The translations under genes were made by a program, and so were the position numbers. Under the pieces are notes generated by a model. It worked only from the letters and a program-made list of their open reading frames with translations, had not been told where the DNA came from and did not search any database. Positions 13,068 to 24,840 of a DNA stretch of 64,000 nucleotides are shown one piece after another. The stretch is from assembly GCA_944989445.1 (NCBI GenBank), contig CALYLW010000132.1, positions 806,001 through 870,000 on the forward strand. The letters run 5' to 3'. Every line of letters begins with the position of its first letter. Position 1 is the stretch's first letter. The stretch is from Ampullaceana balthica (lineage: Eukaryota > Mollusca > Gastropoda > Lymnaeidae).

Positions 13068-13529
13068 TGTAACACTTTTGACGTCCCTTTTGAGAACCGC
13101 TGTGCAGGGGGCAATATTGCTCATTTATATCCACAGCATGTTTGACCCAAAAGTTCAGAGACAGGAAATTCAAAATAAACGATGGGCGTAAATATTACAG
13201 ACTTATCTCTGCCCCCCCCCCTTTTCCTCACTGCAACCACCTACATAAAACAAATTTAAAAAACATGACTCAAATGCCATTTTCTTCGCCATTTTTTAAA
13301 AAAGGTATGTCCTAAAATTGTTTTCACCAAACCACTTATCAACTAGAAACAATTGCACTTTTAAAACTTTTTTAAGGTCAAATGTCATCACCTAACAGGC
13401 CGAAAACGATGCCCCCCCCCCACTTCTTTTTTTAAAAATGTTTTTCCTATAAGAAAAATTTTTGGTCTTAATTTTTCTAAATACATAAGAATAAGAGTTT
13501 GTATATGGTCTAGTGTTTTAAGATTTCAA

Positions 13530-13714
13530 GTTTTCATTCTTATCTTATCTTATCTATTACAGGCGCTCCTTCTATACAGAAAATTGTTGCTTCCTTCGCG
13601 TATCCATGGTTTTTGTCTAGTCTTGCATTTTTATTAGGTTTTTTTTAATGTTGATAGTGTGCTGGATTTTCCTGGTTTGATCAGGCAACCACTTCACTCT
13701 CGAATCAGGCAATA
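13530..13714 (-). mobile_element. Diverged 3' end of the local LINE family
   Basis: Read on the plus strand it starts with TTATCTTATCTTATCT, then AGGCGCTCCTTCTATACAGA, then a decayed match to the 20394-20600 LINE copy (for example TTTTCCTGGTTTGATCAGGC against TTTTCCTGGATTCTTCAGGC). The repeated TTATC at the low-coordinate side marks the LINE 3' end. No intact frame remains. Confidence 0.7.
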
Positions 13715-13724
13715 CCACTCCACG

Positions 13725-14152
13725 ATGACCCGACATAACGGCCCCGGACAAATTGTTTACATTTTTTTGCATTTTAAGCTTTTTTCAACTTTTTCACCCT
13801 TTAAAAAAGTGGTAAAATTGTAAAATTATTTCTTGTGATGTTACTATATTATTTCTTGTCAACAAACAACTGTGACTTGGTACCATATCGAGTAAAGGAT
13901 ATTAAATTCATTCTTGTGATGTCATTATTATTGTTTCTTGTGAGTAAAAATACGAATATAATATTTGATTGTATTTTTTACTATTAGTCCAGGGTCGTTT
14001 TGTCGGAGCCATTTTGTCGGGGCCGTTATGTCGGACCCGTTTTGTCGGGGCCGTTATGTCGGAGCCGTTTTGTCGGGGCCGTTATGTCGGGGCCGTTATG
14101 TCGGAACCGTTATGTCGGAGCCGTTTTGTCGGAACCGTTATGTCGGTGAACC
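13725..14152. mobile_element. Foldback-like element with 14-bp terminal tandem repeats
   Basis: The right arm is about 11 copies of a 14-bp unit (GGGGCCGTTATGTC / GGAGCCGTTTTGTC). The left arm has about two units in inverted orientation (CCGACATAACGGCCCC). A 10-bp direct repeat, CCACTCCACG, flanks the block (13715-13724 and 14153-14162) and fits a target-site duplication. The plus-strand open frames over the array are products of the repeat. No transposase is present. Confidence 0.6.
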
Positions 14153-14164
14153 CCACTCCACGGT

Positions 14165-16285
14165 ATTAACACGTGTAATATCTCGCTGATTACCTTCCCC
14201 CTACTCGGTGTGTCAAGTTTCAAATGTCTTGACCCTGAACACAGCATGCCCCTTATTAAGCTTGCCTATTCTATTAGGACAATTCACTTGCCTCCAATAA
14301 TGGTACGTACATCTTCCAAATCATCGAAACTAATATAAACGTGCGGCATCAATATCATCAGTGTACCGAAGTTAAGATCAGATAGTGGGAGGGATTTACT
14401 CAAACAACGGTCTCCGGGCAAGAACCGGCCTGCCTATACTATTATGGAGCCGAATACGGACTTTCTCTTAAATAAAAACAAGAGAGAGAGAGACCTATGC
14501 TGCTAACTTGAAATGCTGATATCCACTTTTTTAATTAAATCAGTAGAATATATATGTATATATATATATGTTTACATAAAATTACTTAACAAAACAAAAA
14601 ATGAAAAAAAATAAGAAAGAAAAAGAAACAACCTGAGACAGAGACTAATTTTTTGGCCAAGTGGTTTGCAACTTTGAGTGGGGGGAGGGGAAGCTATCTA
14701 AGTTCACAAATATCAAACATATGAGGCATTTTTATTTTTTACCTCTAAATTTTGGGCCTAGAAATATAAAAGTTAGAAAACCACTATTTATCTGGGTTAT
14801 TACCGTCAAGAAAATCGTTTTTGATTAATGGAATGTAAAATCTCTCAGAATATTTTTTGAGCCAGCTTAAATTGAAAAATGTCAACAAGAAAAAAAAATG
14901 TTCAGGACAATTTATTTTAATTCACTGCTTGAGGCTACATGCTATTTTTACCCCTGGCTGAAAGGGAAGCAGTCAGTGACAGGATGTTGAGCCAGTGATA
15001 ACAATGTTAAATTACTCACTTCCTGTGCTGAACATGGCCCAACTGGCACCACTGAAATTGGCTGGTGCCTCTCTTTAAAGTTATGCTTATATCATTTTTT
15101 AGTTTAAATTAAATATATTGATGAAAATGTTCCTTATAACTATATAATGTACTTTTTAAAAAATTAATTTCCAGGTCTGAACTAGTGACTGATATAAAAT
15201 TTGTAAATAATGATTAGTTGCTGGTAAAAACTATAATTTTTACAGTAAACATAAATAGCAAGTTTAGTTCTTTTTTTCTCCTTTTAACCATGGATAAGCT
15301 TCTGTATAGAAGGAACCTCTGTAATGTATAAGATAAGACAACATCTCTCTCTCTCTCTCTAAAAGTTAAGAATTCAATATGACATGATAAAAACCACACA
15401 TGTTTCATATGTATTCATTGGGCTAGTTCCCCTATGCCTTTGTTTAAATTGAGATTGCAATAATATGTTAGCATGGAGGTAGTGAACATTTGTTGAAATT
15501 CATTAAACTTGCTCTGAAAGTATCATAGTGGTTTTTTTTTAAAATCTTGTTATGTTTAGTTTTTAGTTAAAACATAAAGGAACAAGAAATCCCCAACAGG
15601 CCTTGAGATTATGGTGAAGTAGAAAAGGTCAGGGTCAGGGGGTGGGAGTTGGTGGCGATGACTTTGTGTTGTTTAAATTTTAGCAGCCACCTGATCCTAC
15701 ATTATAAAAGAATCAGGTAGAGATGTTCAGCTAAGGGTCAAAGGTTTGAGCTGTGCCTTGCAACATCAGGGATCTTCCTTGATAGAGATCCAAACTTATA
15801 CTATCAACTTCCAATCCAAATGTTATGCAGGGAGGGGGGGGGGTCATGTGACAACGTTTCAAAGGGAAACTTAAAAGAAGATATAGCCACAGTACACAAG
15901 GTAACAAAGAGACCCCAACTTACGCAATCGGGACCAAGTTGTTTTTTTTTAATTATAAGTGAATCTATTTGGTGACTTGAAATATATCTCAGAATTAGTA
16001 AATTTAAAGTTTTTTCTAACCAAATGTTTTTAATTTTGTTCAAATCTTTACTATGATTATTATTTAGCTCTCCCCTATTGAATGAATTGAATTCCCAGAC
16101 CATGTAAATTTAATATAACACAACTTCATAAAACATCATTTTTTAAATGTTGGTTTTAAACAATCTAATTACATGTAAGCAATGCCCACCTCACTCCCGT
16201 CACAGCTCCACAGTTAAATGATTATATGTGTAATAATTAGGAATAATATTATAATAATTAGACCTCTTATTAATAATAGACCGGT
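14165..16285. other. Gene-poor region
   Basis: No gene could be supported. It contains short (TA)n at about 14551-14570, (CT)n at about 15344-15360, a G9 run near 15835, and a short splice-flanked minus-strand segment at about 15015-15050 (acceptor AATTTCAG, donor GTGAGT) that could be a small exon but is too short to judge. Confidence 0.5.
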
Positions 16286-16289
16286 GAGT

Positions 16290-16828
16290 GTTGGTAACTA
16301 CAGCAGACAGTGTCACTTGTGTGTTGGTAACTACAGCAGACAGTGTCACTTTGAGTGTTTGTAACAACAGTAGACGGTGTCGCTTTGAGTGTTGGTAACA
16401 ACAGTAGACAGTGTCACTTTGAGTGTTTGTAACAACAGTAGACGGTGTCGCTTTGAGTGTTGGTAACAACAGTAGACGGTGTCGCTTTGAGTGTTGGTAA
16501 CAACAGTAGACAGTGTCACTTTGAGTGTTTGTAACAACAGTAGACGGTGTCGCTTTGAGTGTTTGTAACAACAGTAGACGGTGTCGCTTTGAGTGTTTGT
16601 AACAACAGTAGACGGTGTCGCTTTGAGTGTTGGTAACAACAGTAGACAGTGTCACTTTGAGTGTTTGTAACAACAGTAGACGGTGTCGCTTTGAGTGTTT
16701 GTAACAACAGTAGACGGTGTCGCTTTGAGTGTTGGTAACAACAGTAGACAGTGTCACTTTGAGTGTTGGTAACAACAGTAGACGGTGTCGCTTTGAGTGT
16801 TGGTAACAACATTAGACAGTGTCACTCC
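16290..16828. repeat. 34-bp minisatellite, about 16 units
   Basis: Units of AGTGTTGGTAACAACAGTAG plus ACGGTGTCGCTTTG repeat with two main variants (ACGGTGTCGC and ACAGTGTCAC) in alternating blocks. All three minus frames are open across the array and give the same peptide series out of phase, as expected for a period not divisible by 3. No gene is implied. Confidence 0.92.
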
Positions 16829-17324
16829 TTTCTGGGTATTGTTCTTCTTCCTTCTTCAAACATTGTCTCCCCCCCCCTCCCGCGGCAATTCAAGTGAACT
16901 CACCGAGGACCGGTGGACGTGGGGGAAAGTCCATCCCTAACCTAGTTTAACACGTCTGGTCTTGGACTAATTCTGTAAGTGTACCACGAGCCTCCCTCCC
17001 CGCTTGTTCCTTCTCCACTGCTCCCCTTGCCGTACTGTTCCCTGCTGCTTGCTTACACTAACAGACCTCCGCTCAGACTGAAACTATTTATCTTTATCAG
17101 TTACGTCTTGGGGCTACGGAACTTTATCGATTTCTTTAGACTTACAAATGACACACAAATTATTTTTTTAAATAAAGTGGTTTGGTTGCCTTAAGTGGCT
17201 TAAATAATTTAGTGCTCATGGTATTAGACATTAGTCTCAGTCCCTAAGTCCTAAGCCTAATACTATATACTACAGTTACAGGTAATTAAATTAAGTACGG
17301 GTGTTGGGGTTAAAGTTTATCTTT

Positions 17325-17995
17325 TTTATTATTAAATAATTATTATTATTAAATAATTATTATTATTAAATAATTATTATTATTAAATAATTATTATTAT
17401 TAAATAATTATTATTATTAAATAATTATTATTATTAAATAATTATTATTATTAAATAATTATTATTATTAAATAATTATTATTATTAAATAATTATTATT
17501 ATTAAATAATTATTATTATTAAATAATTATTATTATTAAATAATTATTATTATTAAATAATTATTATTATTAAATAATTATTATTATTAAATAATTATTA
17601 TTATTATTAAATAATTATTATTATTATTAAATAATTATTATTATTAAATAATTATTATTATTAAATAATTATTATTATTAAATAATTATTATTATTAAAT
17701 AATTATTATTATTAAATAATTATTATTATTAAATAATTATTATTATTAAATAATTATTATTATTAAATAATTATTATTATTAAATAATTATTATTATTAA
17801 ATAATTATTATTATTAAATAATTATTATTATTAAATAAGTATTATTATTAAATAATTATTATTATTAAATAATTATTATTATTAAATAATTATTATTATT
17901 AAATAATAATTATTATTAAATAATAATTATTATTAAATGATTATTATTATTATTAAATAATTATTATTATTAAATAATTATTATAATTAAATAAT
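17325..17995. repeat. 17-bp A/T-only satellite, about 38 units
   Basis: The unit AAATAATTATTATTATT contains only A and T and is repeated for about 670 bp with rare one-unit TTA expansions and end degeneration. Such an array is strongly prone to unwinding and slippage. Confidence 0.93.
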
Positions 17996-17999
17996 ATAT

Positions 18000-19060
18000 T
18001 TACACAAGTACAAAGTATAGAACTAAGTCTTTATGCCCTAATTCTAACATTTTATTGTAAGAGGAATGAATATACAAAACAAAAAAAAAGAAATATTAAA
18101 CTTAACGCATTTTTATATTTTAAAAAACACGGGCACAAAAGTGATTGCAGATTGATTAGTTCATAATCTAAATCCAATGCCTAATGATAATTTAATAGGC
18201 CATCTTATACTAATAATTAATCGGTATTTACAATTGACAATAGCCTTAATTAATAGCCTACTATGATTTCATGAATATGTTACAGTGACAGTGAGTGACT
18301 GGGATCGGACACATTCATTCATGAAACTGAAACAAAATTTTGTTACTTATTACTTATTAATAACTTATTACTATTGTTACTGGCACTGGTAAAGTAATTA
18401 CTATTAAATAGTTTATATTATATATTATATATTATATAGTATAAGTATAAGTATAGTATATATTTCAGGATATTTTTTATGTAGGTAATTAGAGAAAAAT
18501 CAAGCCGAAACCCGCCCTGAGTCGAAGAGTTGGTTTTCATTTACTTATACTTATATTATACTACTTATTTAAGTAAGCATAACAAACAGTGTGAGTGTGA
18601 AACAGTTATAGGATTTTTTTCCTGCTCCATTTCCATGATCAAAATATTTTAAAGTGAACAATTAACCATTTTAATAACTCTTAGTATGTACCTGAAACCG
18701 TTTAGCTGTCTTGAAGTGATCGACTTTATAAATCCTTTGCAAAACAGTCCTCGACAAGTCCCCAGGAATGCATCCAGATGAACACTAGCGATAACGACTC
18801 GCGAACAACACACTACTGAACCTAGGCCTCGCGAGGACAACGAATGGCCAACTCGTTAGTCCTATATATATGATTATACACTTTAAAAGCGACTTGGGGT
18901 TACCGTCTGAGGCCAGATCCTGTCAGAAATATATCCAAATTTGAACTTCAGCAATCACATATATCCTCGGTTATTGGTGGAAATATTAAGATCGCCGACT
19001 TTTCAAGAGCAAAAAAGCAACAAGTCAGACACAACAAAAAAATGCAACTGGTGCCTTACT
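18000..19060. other. AT-rich DNA with one weak exon candidate
   Basis: Mostly AT-rich with simple repeats near 18415-18460. On the minus strand, 18692-18775 is open and ends at a donor-like CAG|GTACAT, but I do not recognise the peptide and cannot choose a start. Confidence 0.4.
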
Positions 19061-19063
19061 TAC

Positions 19064-19098
19064 AGTAACATATCGGCGGCCATATTGCGGTGACGTCA
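19064..19098 (-). promoter_or_regulatory. Possible first coding exon with CRE-like promoter motif
   Basis: On the minus strand a perfect CRE palindrome, TGACGTCA (19091-19098), lies just upstream of CGCAATATGGCCGCC. The ATG (19083-19081) in good context is followed after 20 coding bases (M-A-A-D-M-L plus 2 bases) by a consensus donor GTAAGT (19063-19058). This is the layout of a short first exon, but no downstream exon could be tied to it with confidence. It could be chance in a locally CpG-containing patch. Confidence 0.3.
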
Positions 19099-19335
19099 TG
19101 AACACACTACCGGCTGCTAGTTTTACATTACGAACAGTTAAACCAGAGGAACAGACCTCCAGGGACTCTCAAAATGCTCAGATGATTGTTTTCTTCCCGA
19201 AAGTCTTGTTATTAACGTTTCTTTGATTTAAACAAAAATAGTTTTAAGAATCAAAAAGAAGAAAACAATTTATACATGAAACAATGTCATGCTACATGAT
19301 TTTTAAACAAAGCTAACTGGTAGCCTAATTTTAGC

Positions 19336-19477
19336 AGGGGTGTCCAAAGTGCGGTCCGCGGCCCAAATGCGGTCCGCGTTTAAATTTTAACTGGCCCGCG
19401 GCCTTATCTTAAATAATTGACTCATATTTTTTCTTTAACGACGACATTATAAGAAAAGCCGAAATTATGGGTTGATT
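19336..19477. mobile_element. Left end of a hAT-type element
   Basis: Begins CAGGGGTGTCCAAAGTGCGG and continues with GGTCCGCGG/GGCCCGCGGCC words typical of hAT-type termini. The matching right end was not found, so only one end is called. Confidence 0.5.
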
Positions 19478-19654
19478 CAGGGCTGGCCCAAGGAAATTGG
19501 AGGCGCTAGGCGAAGTGAATTTGGTGGCCCTAAATGAAATAGACAAATATTTTTAAAATATTGAAAGATTCTTGTGCGAGGCCCCCAATAATGATAAGAC
19601 TAATCGGAGGCCCTAGGCGGCTGCCTAGTATGCCTATGCCTAAAGCTGGCCCTG
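19478..19654. mobile_element. Small hAT-type MITE
   Basis: Left end CAGGGCTGGCCCAAGG and right end AAAGCTGGCCCTG are inverted. GTTGATT (7 bp, with an ambiguous shared G at the border) occurs immediately on both sides. It appears to sit inside the hAT-like sequence that starts at 19336. Confidence 0.65.
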
Positions 19655-20034
19655 GTTGATTTTAGTTCAACATACGAATACGTCAAATGACAGCAACGTT
19701 TGATGATGTTTCGTTGTTTACCAACGTGGATATTTGTTTTTAAAACCCGATGAAGTTGTGTGCTGTTATTTATTCGAATTTCGATGACGTCCGATGGCAA
19801 AAATCGTACTTTTTTATTTTTGCCAAATCGAACTTGAAATGAATGTTGCTTTGGTGTACTTAAAATGTTAAGACAGTTTTTATATCGCATTTTTAACACC
19901 ATTTTGGCTCTAGTTATTTTTCAACACATTTAATTATTTTTGTTAAGTATGCATTATTCTTTTAATTTCTAATGTAATAAGTAATTAGATATTTATAATG
20001 TCTCTAAAATTGCGGTAGTATTTTACCATTTTAA

Positions 20035-21560
20035 AATCCTTTATATTAACTCGTGGTGTCTGGTTGTTTGTTTGAACCCTTGATTGCTTGCTTGTCGCCA
20101 AAACTTTGGATCAATTTTAACCCCTTCCTCGTAAGCTAGCGAGCTGAAATTTTGAAGGCAGTTTCATACCAATGATAAAAACAATGTATCAAAATTTCAG
20201 ATCGATCACATGTACCGTAATTGAATTATTGATTTTTTAGATTATTTTATTTATTCCTATGTATCATGTTATTTTTGAGATAGAGTGTAAGGGTGCGCAT
20301 TATATTGAACAACCTTTCTGTCGCGCAATAAGGTGCGTATTTTTATTGACAACACTTTTTATAAACATATTCCTGATCGGTGCGCATTATATTATCTTAT
20401 CTTATCTTATCTGTTTACAGACGCTCCTTCTATACAGAAGATTATTGCGTCCTACGCTTATCTATGGTTTGTGTTTAGTCCTGCATTTTTATTAGAGATT
20501 TAAATGCTGATAAAGTGTTGGTTTTCCTGGATTCTTCAGGCAACCCATTCCACGCCCGAATTCCGGACGGGAAGAAGGAAAACTTGTATGTGTTTCTTCT
20601 TGCATACGGAATAAGAAAGGTGTTTTTATCCTTATGTCTATATGAGGGTTGTATTAAGTTATCTTTGTGTTGTATTTCTAAATTAGAATTAATTGCTTTA
20701 TGTATGATTACTACTTTGGTTTTGGTTCTTCTATCCTCTAGTGTTTCAAGGTTTAATGATTTAACTAATGGTGTTATTCTTGTCAGTTTCGAATATTCTC
20801 CAGTAATGAATCTGGCAGCTCTTTTTTGAATTTGTTCTAGTTTATCAATGTTTTCTTTGGTGGATGGGTCCCATACAGAAGATGCATATTCTAGTACAGG
20901 TCTCACCAAAGTGAGGTAGCATTTTAAACATGTTTTACGACACAACTACAATTTTGTATTTTTGGATGGTCTTGCGCTGCGACTTATAATTATAATGAAC
21001 ATTCTTTTAGTTATGTCTCATACATAAAGGATTTATAGTCAAAAACTTGTGTTTTTTTTGCGGGTTTTTAAAAAAATACTTTCTATTAACTCGTGGTGTC
21101 TGGTTGCTTGCTTGCGCCCTTGTCGCCATAACTTTGGATCGATTTTCAACCCACTTTCTCGTAAGCTAGCGAGCTGAAATTTTGAAGGCAGTTTTGTACC
21201 AATGATATAAACAATGTATCAAAATTTCAGATCGATCGCATGTATCATAATTAAATTATTGATTTTTTAGATTATTTTATTTATTCCTATGTATCATGTT
21301 ATTTTTTGAGATAGAGTGTCGCGGTGCGTATGATATTGAACAACCTTTCTGTCGCGCAATAAGGTGCGTATTTTATTGACAACACTTTTTATAAACATAT
21401 TCCTGATCGGTGCGCATTATATTAAACATGTTTTACGACACAACTGCAATTTTGTATTTTTGGATGGTCTTGCGCTGCGTATTAAAAGGAACATTCTTTT
21501 AGTTATGTCTCGTACATAAAGGATTTATAGTCAAAAAAGTGTTTGTTTTTTTAACGGGTT
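20035..21560. repeat. Tandem segmental duplication (two ~470-bp units)
   Basis: Unit one (about 20040-20393 plus 20926-21065) and unit two (about 21085-21560) share TATTAACTCGTGGTGTCTGG, TTCCTGATCGGTGCGCATTA and AAACATGTTTTACGACACAA in the same order. The first unit is interrupted by a LINE fragment at 20394-20925; the second is not. Confidence 0.85.
20394..20925 (-). mobile_element. 5'-truncated LINE, end of the reverse transcriptase ORF
   Basis: The minus strand (20945-20475) encodes the C-terminal region of a non-LTR reverse transcriptase ORF: LTLVRPVLEYASSVWDP, then DKLEQIQKRAARFITGEY, then FFPSGIRAWNGLPEESRK. These motifs are shared by CR1/L2/Jockey-type elements. After the stop, a short 3' UTR ends in GATAA-type repeats (TTATC on the plus strand). 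The 5' part is missing, as is usual after incomplete target-primed reverse transcription. Confidence 0.85.
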
Positions 21561-23330
21561 TTTTTATTTGTCAACACACAATAACACTCTTAGCTATTAC
21601 AATTAAACGCTCACAAACATCAAATAAAATGTGTGTTTATTATCTTAGTCCAATTTTAGTGCTTTCTGAAGCTGGAATATGATATTTATAATGTTATTTA
21701 AAAAATCACAAAGGCGTTGCCCCCGCCCTACTAAATGTCACTTTTACAAATAACAAACGAAAACAAAACATATATTTTAAACCCAGTAATCCGTCTCAAT
21801 GTGTATCATTTTTGTTTGTTATTTTACCCCCCCCCCATATTTTATTACTTCATGGAATACGGTTCTCTCTTCAAAAATCTTAGACATCCCTGGACCCTAA
21901 CAACATTAATGTTTTAAAAATAATTAAGCTAATCATGGGTTTCAGTCTTTCTGTTTTGTCAACAAAACTTAATCTTTATGAGATGCTGAAAAATTTCAGG
22001 GTGGTTTGGCATTCTTCAAACAATAAAAAAAAACATGAAATAACAAATTATTTTTAAAATTCAAGTGTTCCCAGATAACAATGTAATTCTAACATTCGCG
22101 ATGTAATAGAAACAATGGTCCAACTTAAAAACGGAAGTAAATATCCATGCTGCATGCTAATTTCAAGTGTTTGTAATGCTATGGTATTTTGTTGTTTTGT
22201 TTGTTTTTTTATTCTTAATTTTTTAGTTGACATTATGTTTTAGTCTCTAAAAAGATGCAACAAGCTGTCTAAACTATTAATTAATTGATATTTGCTGAGA
22301 TTTGTTACAAGTTACAGGTAACATAGTGTCAGACAATTAAGCCGCGATTGATGTGTTTGATGTGGACGCCATCGTGGAAATAGAATTTGAATGGCATGTT
22401 TTATTTTAGCGTCTCGAATATGCTCATTGGATCTATCAGATAGCCTCCTCCACGTCTCTCCTGATTAGGGGTAAGATCTTCTCACAAAATTACAAACCTT
22501 ACATTTCCTTCCATCTATGGGACCCCCCCCTCCTTTTTTCCCTCCATGTCACCTACCTTTGAAAATGCAGACCTTAATGGCGTGAAAACCACCAAATAAA
22601 TAAACAGCCATCTACAAGATTTGAAAGGGGAATGATAACAGCCGTTAATTTTTACAAGTAATCCTTATTGTGTGTCACCCCCCCTCCCCCTTTTTTTCCT
22701 CCACACGTAATTTTATTTTTTACTCTTGACAAATCCTAGCACAAGTCTTTCCTTTCCTACGCTTAAAAGTAGTAGAGGCTTCACAAATCAATTACATTCT
22801 TAATCTTATTGCCTAAAAATAAAAACATCAGCAATGTGAAAATATATTTCATTAATTAGAAAACACAAGTACTTTGTTTTATATATATAATTTTAGTAGT
22901 TGTAAATTTAATTTACTCCAAAATATTGGTAATCTATTGGTTGTCCCACAATGATTCACTCTACTTCCGGATGACTGTATCATAAATTATATATACTAAT
23001 TATGTAGCAATAAATTCAATTTAGAAACACAAAACTATATCTAGGGAGGAATTTAAATAAAATTACAAGTATAATAAATTTGTCATTATGATTCATCACC
23101 TTTAAAATTTTAAATAAGAATTAAGAAGACCATCAAAGGGAAGTAATACATTTTTTCCCAAGCCCCTCATACTTTCGAATCGAATTGTAACTTTTGTCTC
23201 AGTTTGTCTGCCTTATGGCTCGAGTTCTCACGGACAGAACATTAGTATAATTAGACTTTTAGACCTTAGAAAAGGGCCCAAAGGAAATGGGGAGTTATGT
23301 CCGGAAGTTGCATATCTTCTCCAAGAGAAG
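21560..23330. other. AT-rich non-coding DNA
   Basis: No gene, array or element could be supported, apart from C runs near 21828 and 22508 and a (TA)n tract starting at about 23337. Confidence 0.55.
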
Positions 23331-23334
23331 GTGG

Positions 23335-23375
<41 letters not shown>

Positions 23376-23390
23376 AATAGTTATATAAAA

Positions 23391-23650
23391 GTTAACGATT
23401 AAATTTAAATTCATCGTTAACAGCACTAAATTTTAGTAATGTAACTATTGTACAGTAACATGGAATTAACGTCCCTTCTGTTGGAAATTGCATATTCCAC
23501 AAAAAACAAATATATATTAATATATATTTGTTTAATATATATTTGTTTTTTGTGGTATATGTAATTTCCAAAAGAAGGGGCGTTAATTCCCTGTTACTGT
23601 ACAATTGTTACATTACTAAAATTTGGTGCTGTTAACGATTAATTTAAATT
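23391..23650. repeat. Large imperfect palindrome (~125-bp arms)
   Basis: The arm starting GTTAACGATTAAATTTAA and running through CATGGAATTAACGTCCC is mirrored by GGGGCGTTAATTCCCTG and TTTAAATTTAATCGTTAAC. The centre is at about 23525 within TTAATATATATTTG. A (TA)n tract lies at 23337-23368. The right arm overlaps the left terminus of the hAT element at 23623. Confidence 0.8.
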
Positions 23651-24395
23651 TAATCGTTAACTTTTGAAAAATTAACAATTAATTCATCGTTAATTTCGAT
23701 TAAAGCCAAAAATTAAAATGTATGATGCCATAAGTCACACGACTTATTAAATGTTCTTGTTGAAAATCTAAATAACACTGGAATGTCTCCTTTATATGTC
23801 ATCTTTTAACCAACTACGCAAAAAGACAAGTGTGTTGACATTATCTAGTTCAAGCGATGAGCGGGTCTAATTGACAATATAACCAGCCGAGCTGAACAAT
23901 CATTCCATGGAAGTGAGGTAACTGGTATGCACAAAACGGTCTTTGCAAGGAATGACATCGGATATCGGTGTTCATTAAGTTTCCACCATTGTTGGAACTT
24001 TCATCTCCATTTTTAACTCAGTAACTCATAAGAAGAGCTACCGTCATTTTCTGTCTCTGAGTCAAACTCCATTACTGCCATTAGCTTAATACGCTTTTCA
24101 TTTGGTTTGATAAGTAGGCGAAGTGTTAGAACCATGGTAGGCAAACGATTGCTCACAATGGATACAATAAACTGTATCAGCATTTTGAACATTCCAGTCA
24201 GTCAATAGTTTAAAACCAAAATGTTTGTGTAATCGTCTGGAAATTTGTTATTATTTATCGTCCGCTATTTCGTTTTCTTTTACTTTTGACTTCCAATAAT
24301 TTTTAAGTGATGGGTCGATTAATCATTTTAAATAATTTAATCGTTTACAATTTTTTAACGATAATCGAGAAATTAATCGTTAATTTCCGCAGCCC
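23623..24395 (-). pseudogene. hAT element A, decayed, with BED zinc-finger relic
   Basis: Flanked by a 9-bp direct repeat TACTAAAAT (23614-23622 and 24396-24404). The right end is AATCGTTAATTTCCGCAGCC. On the minus strand near 24190-24100 one frame reads VYCIHCEQSFAYHGSNTS, the Cys-x2-Cys half of a BED zinc finger as found at the N terminus of hAT transposases, and then hits a stop. The element is about 770 bp and is inverted relative to the copy at 26736-27754. Confidence 0.7.
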
Positions 24396-24404
24396 TACTA
24401 AAAT

Positions 24405-24840
24405 TACTTGGCACATTGGCTACTGCTGTCACTCGTCTAGTCACTTAACTCCACTATTTCATTGGCTCCCAGGACAAACTGCCCGTCCTCTGCCACAACT
24501 TTTTTCTGACTCATGCCGTTCCTATCTTATTCTTATTGAACTTCTGCCAGTCAACTCACCCTCTCATCATCTACTCATTTCTGCAGGCACACATTCTCTA
24601 TGTTCTTAATACTAAGAATCTTAGTACGAAACTTTAAGGCCTTCAAGACTGTACTAAAAACACATCTCTTCAAACTTTACTTTCAAAATAAATGTAACAA
24701 TTCTTATAAAGATAAATGTAGCTTATATGTTGTTGTTTTTTTATATTTATTTTTTTGCTTTTGTACATTGTAATTAGGATATGAATGTTTTAAATTGAAT
24801 GCATTTATAAATATATGTAACTACTTTTTATGTGAAGCCG
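24405..24840 (+). pseudogene. Decayed LINE reverse transcriptase tail
   Basis: Plus-strand frames include LTPLFHWLPGQ and AFKTVLKTHLFKLYF, which resemble the last part of CR1/L2-like reverse transcriptase ORFs, in different frames with stops between. A short AT-rich 3' UTR-like tail with GTGAAGCCGTGAAGCACTAT follows. Confidence 0.5.

Noticed and set aside
12677..13191. Plus-strand frames rich in Leu, Tyr and Ser
   Set aside because: They come from the 31-bp satellite; every frame is open and gives the same peptides.
13965..14189. Plus-strand frames with repeated Arg-Tyr-Val-Gly peptides
   Set aside because: These are translations of the 14-bp GC-rich repeat in a foldback-like element.
16200..16812. 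Three overlapping minus-strand frames of 97-191 aa
   Set aside because: All frames are open over a 34-bp satellite and repeat the same peptide series out of phase, so this is a repeat artefact.
20515..20829. 104-aa plus-strand frame, repeated at 39784-40098
   Set aside because: It is the complement of the LINE reverse transcriptase frame, which explains its presence in both copies.
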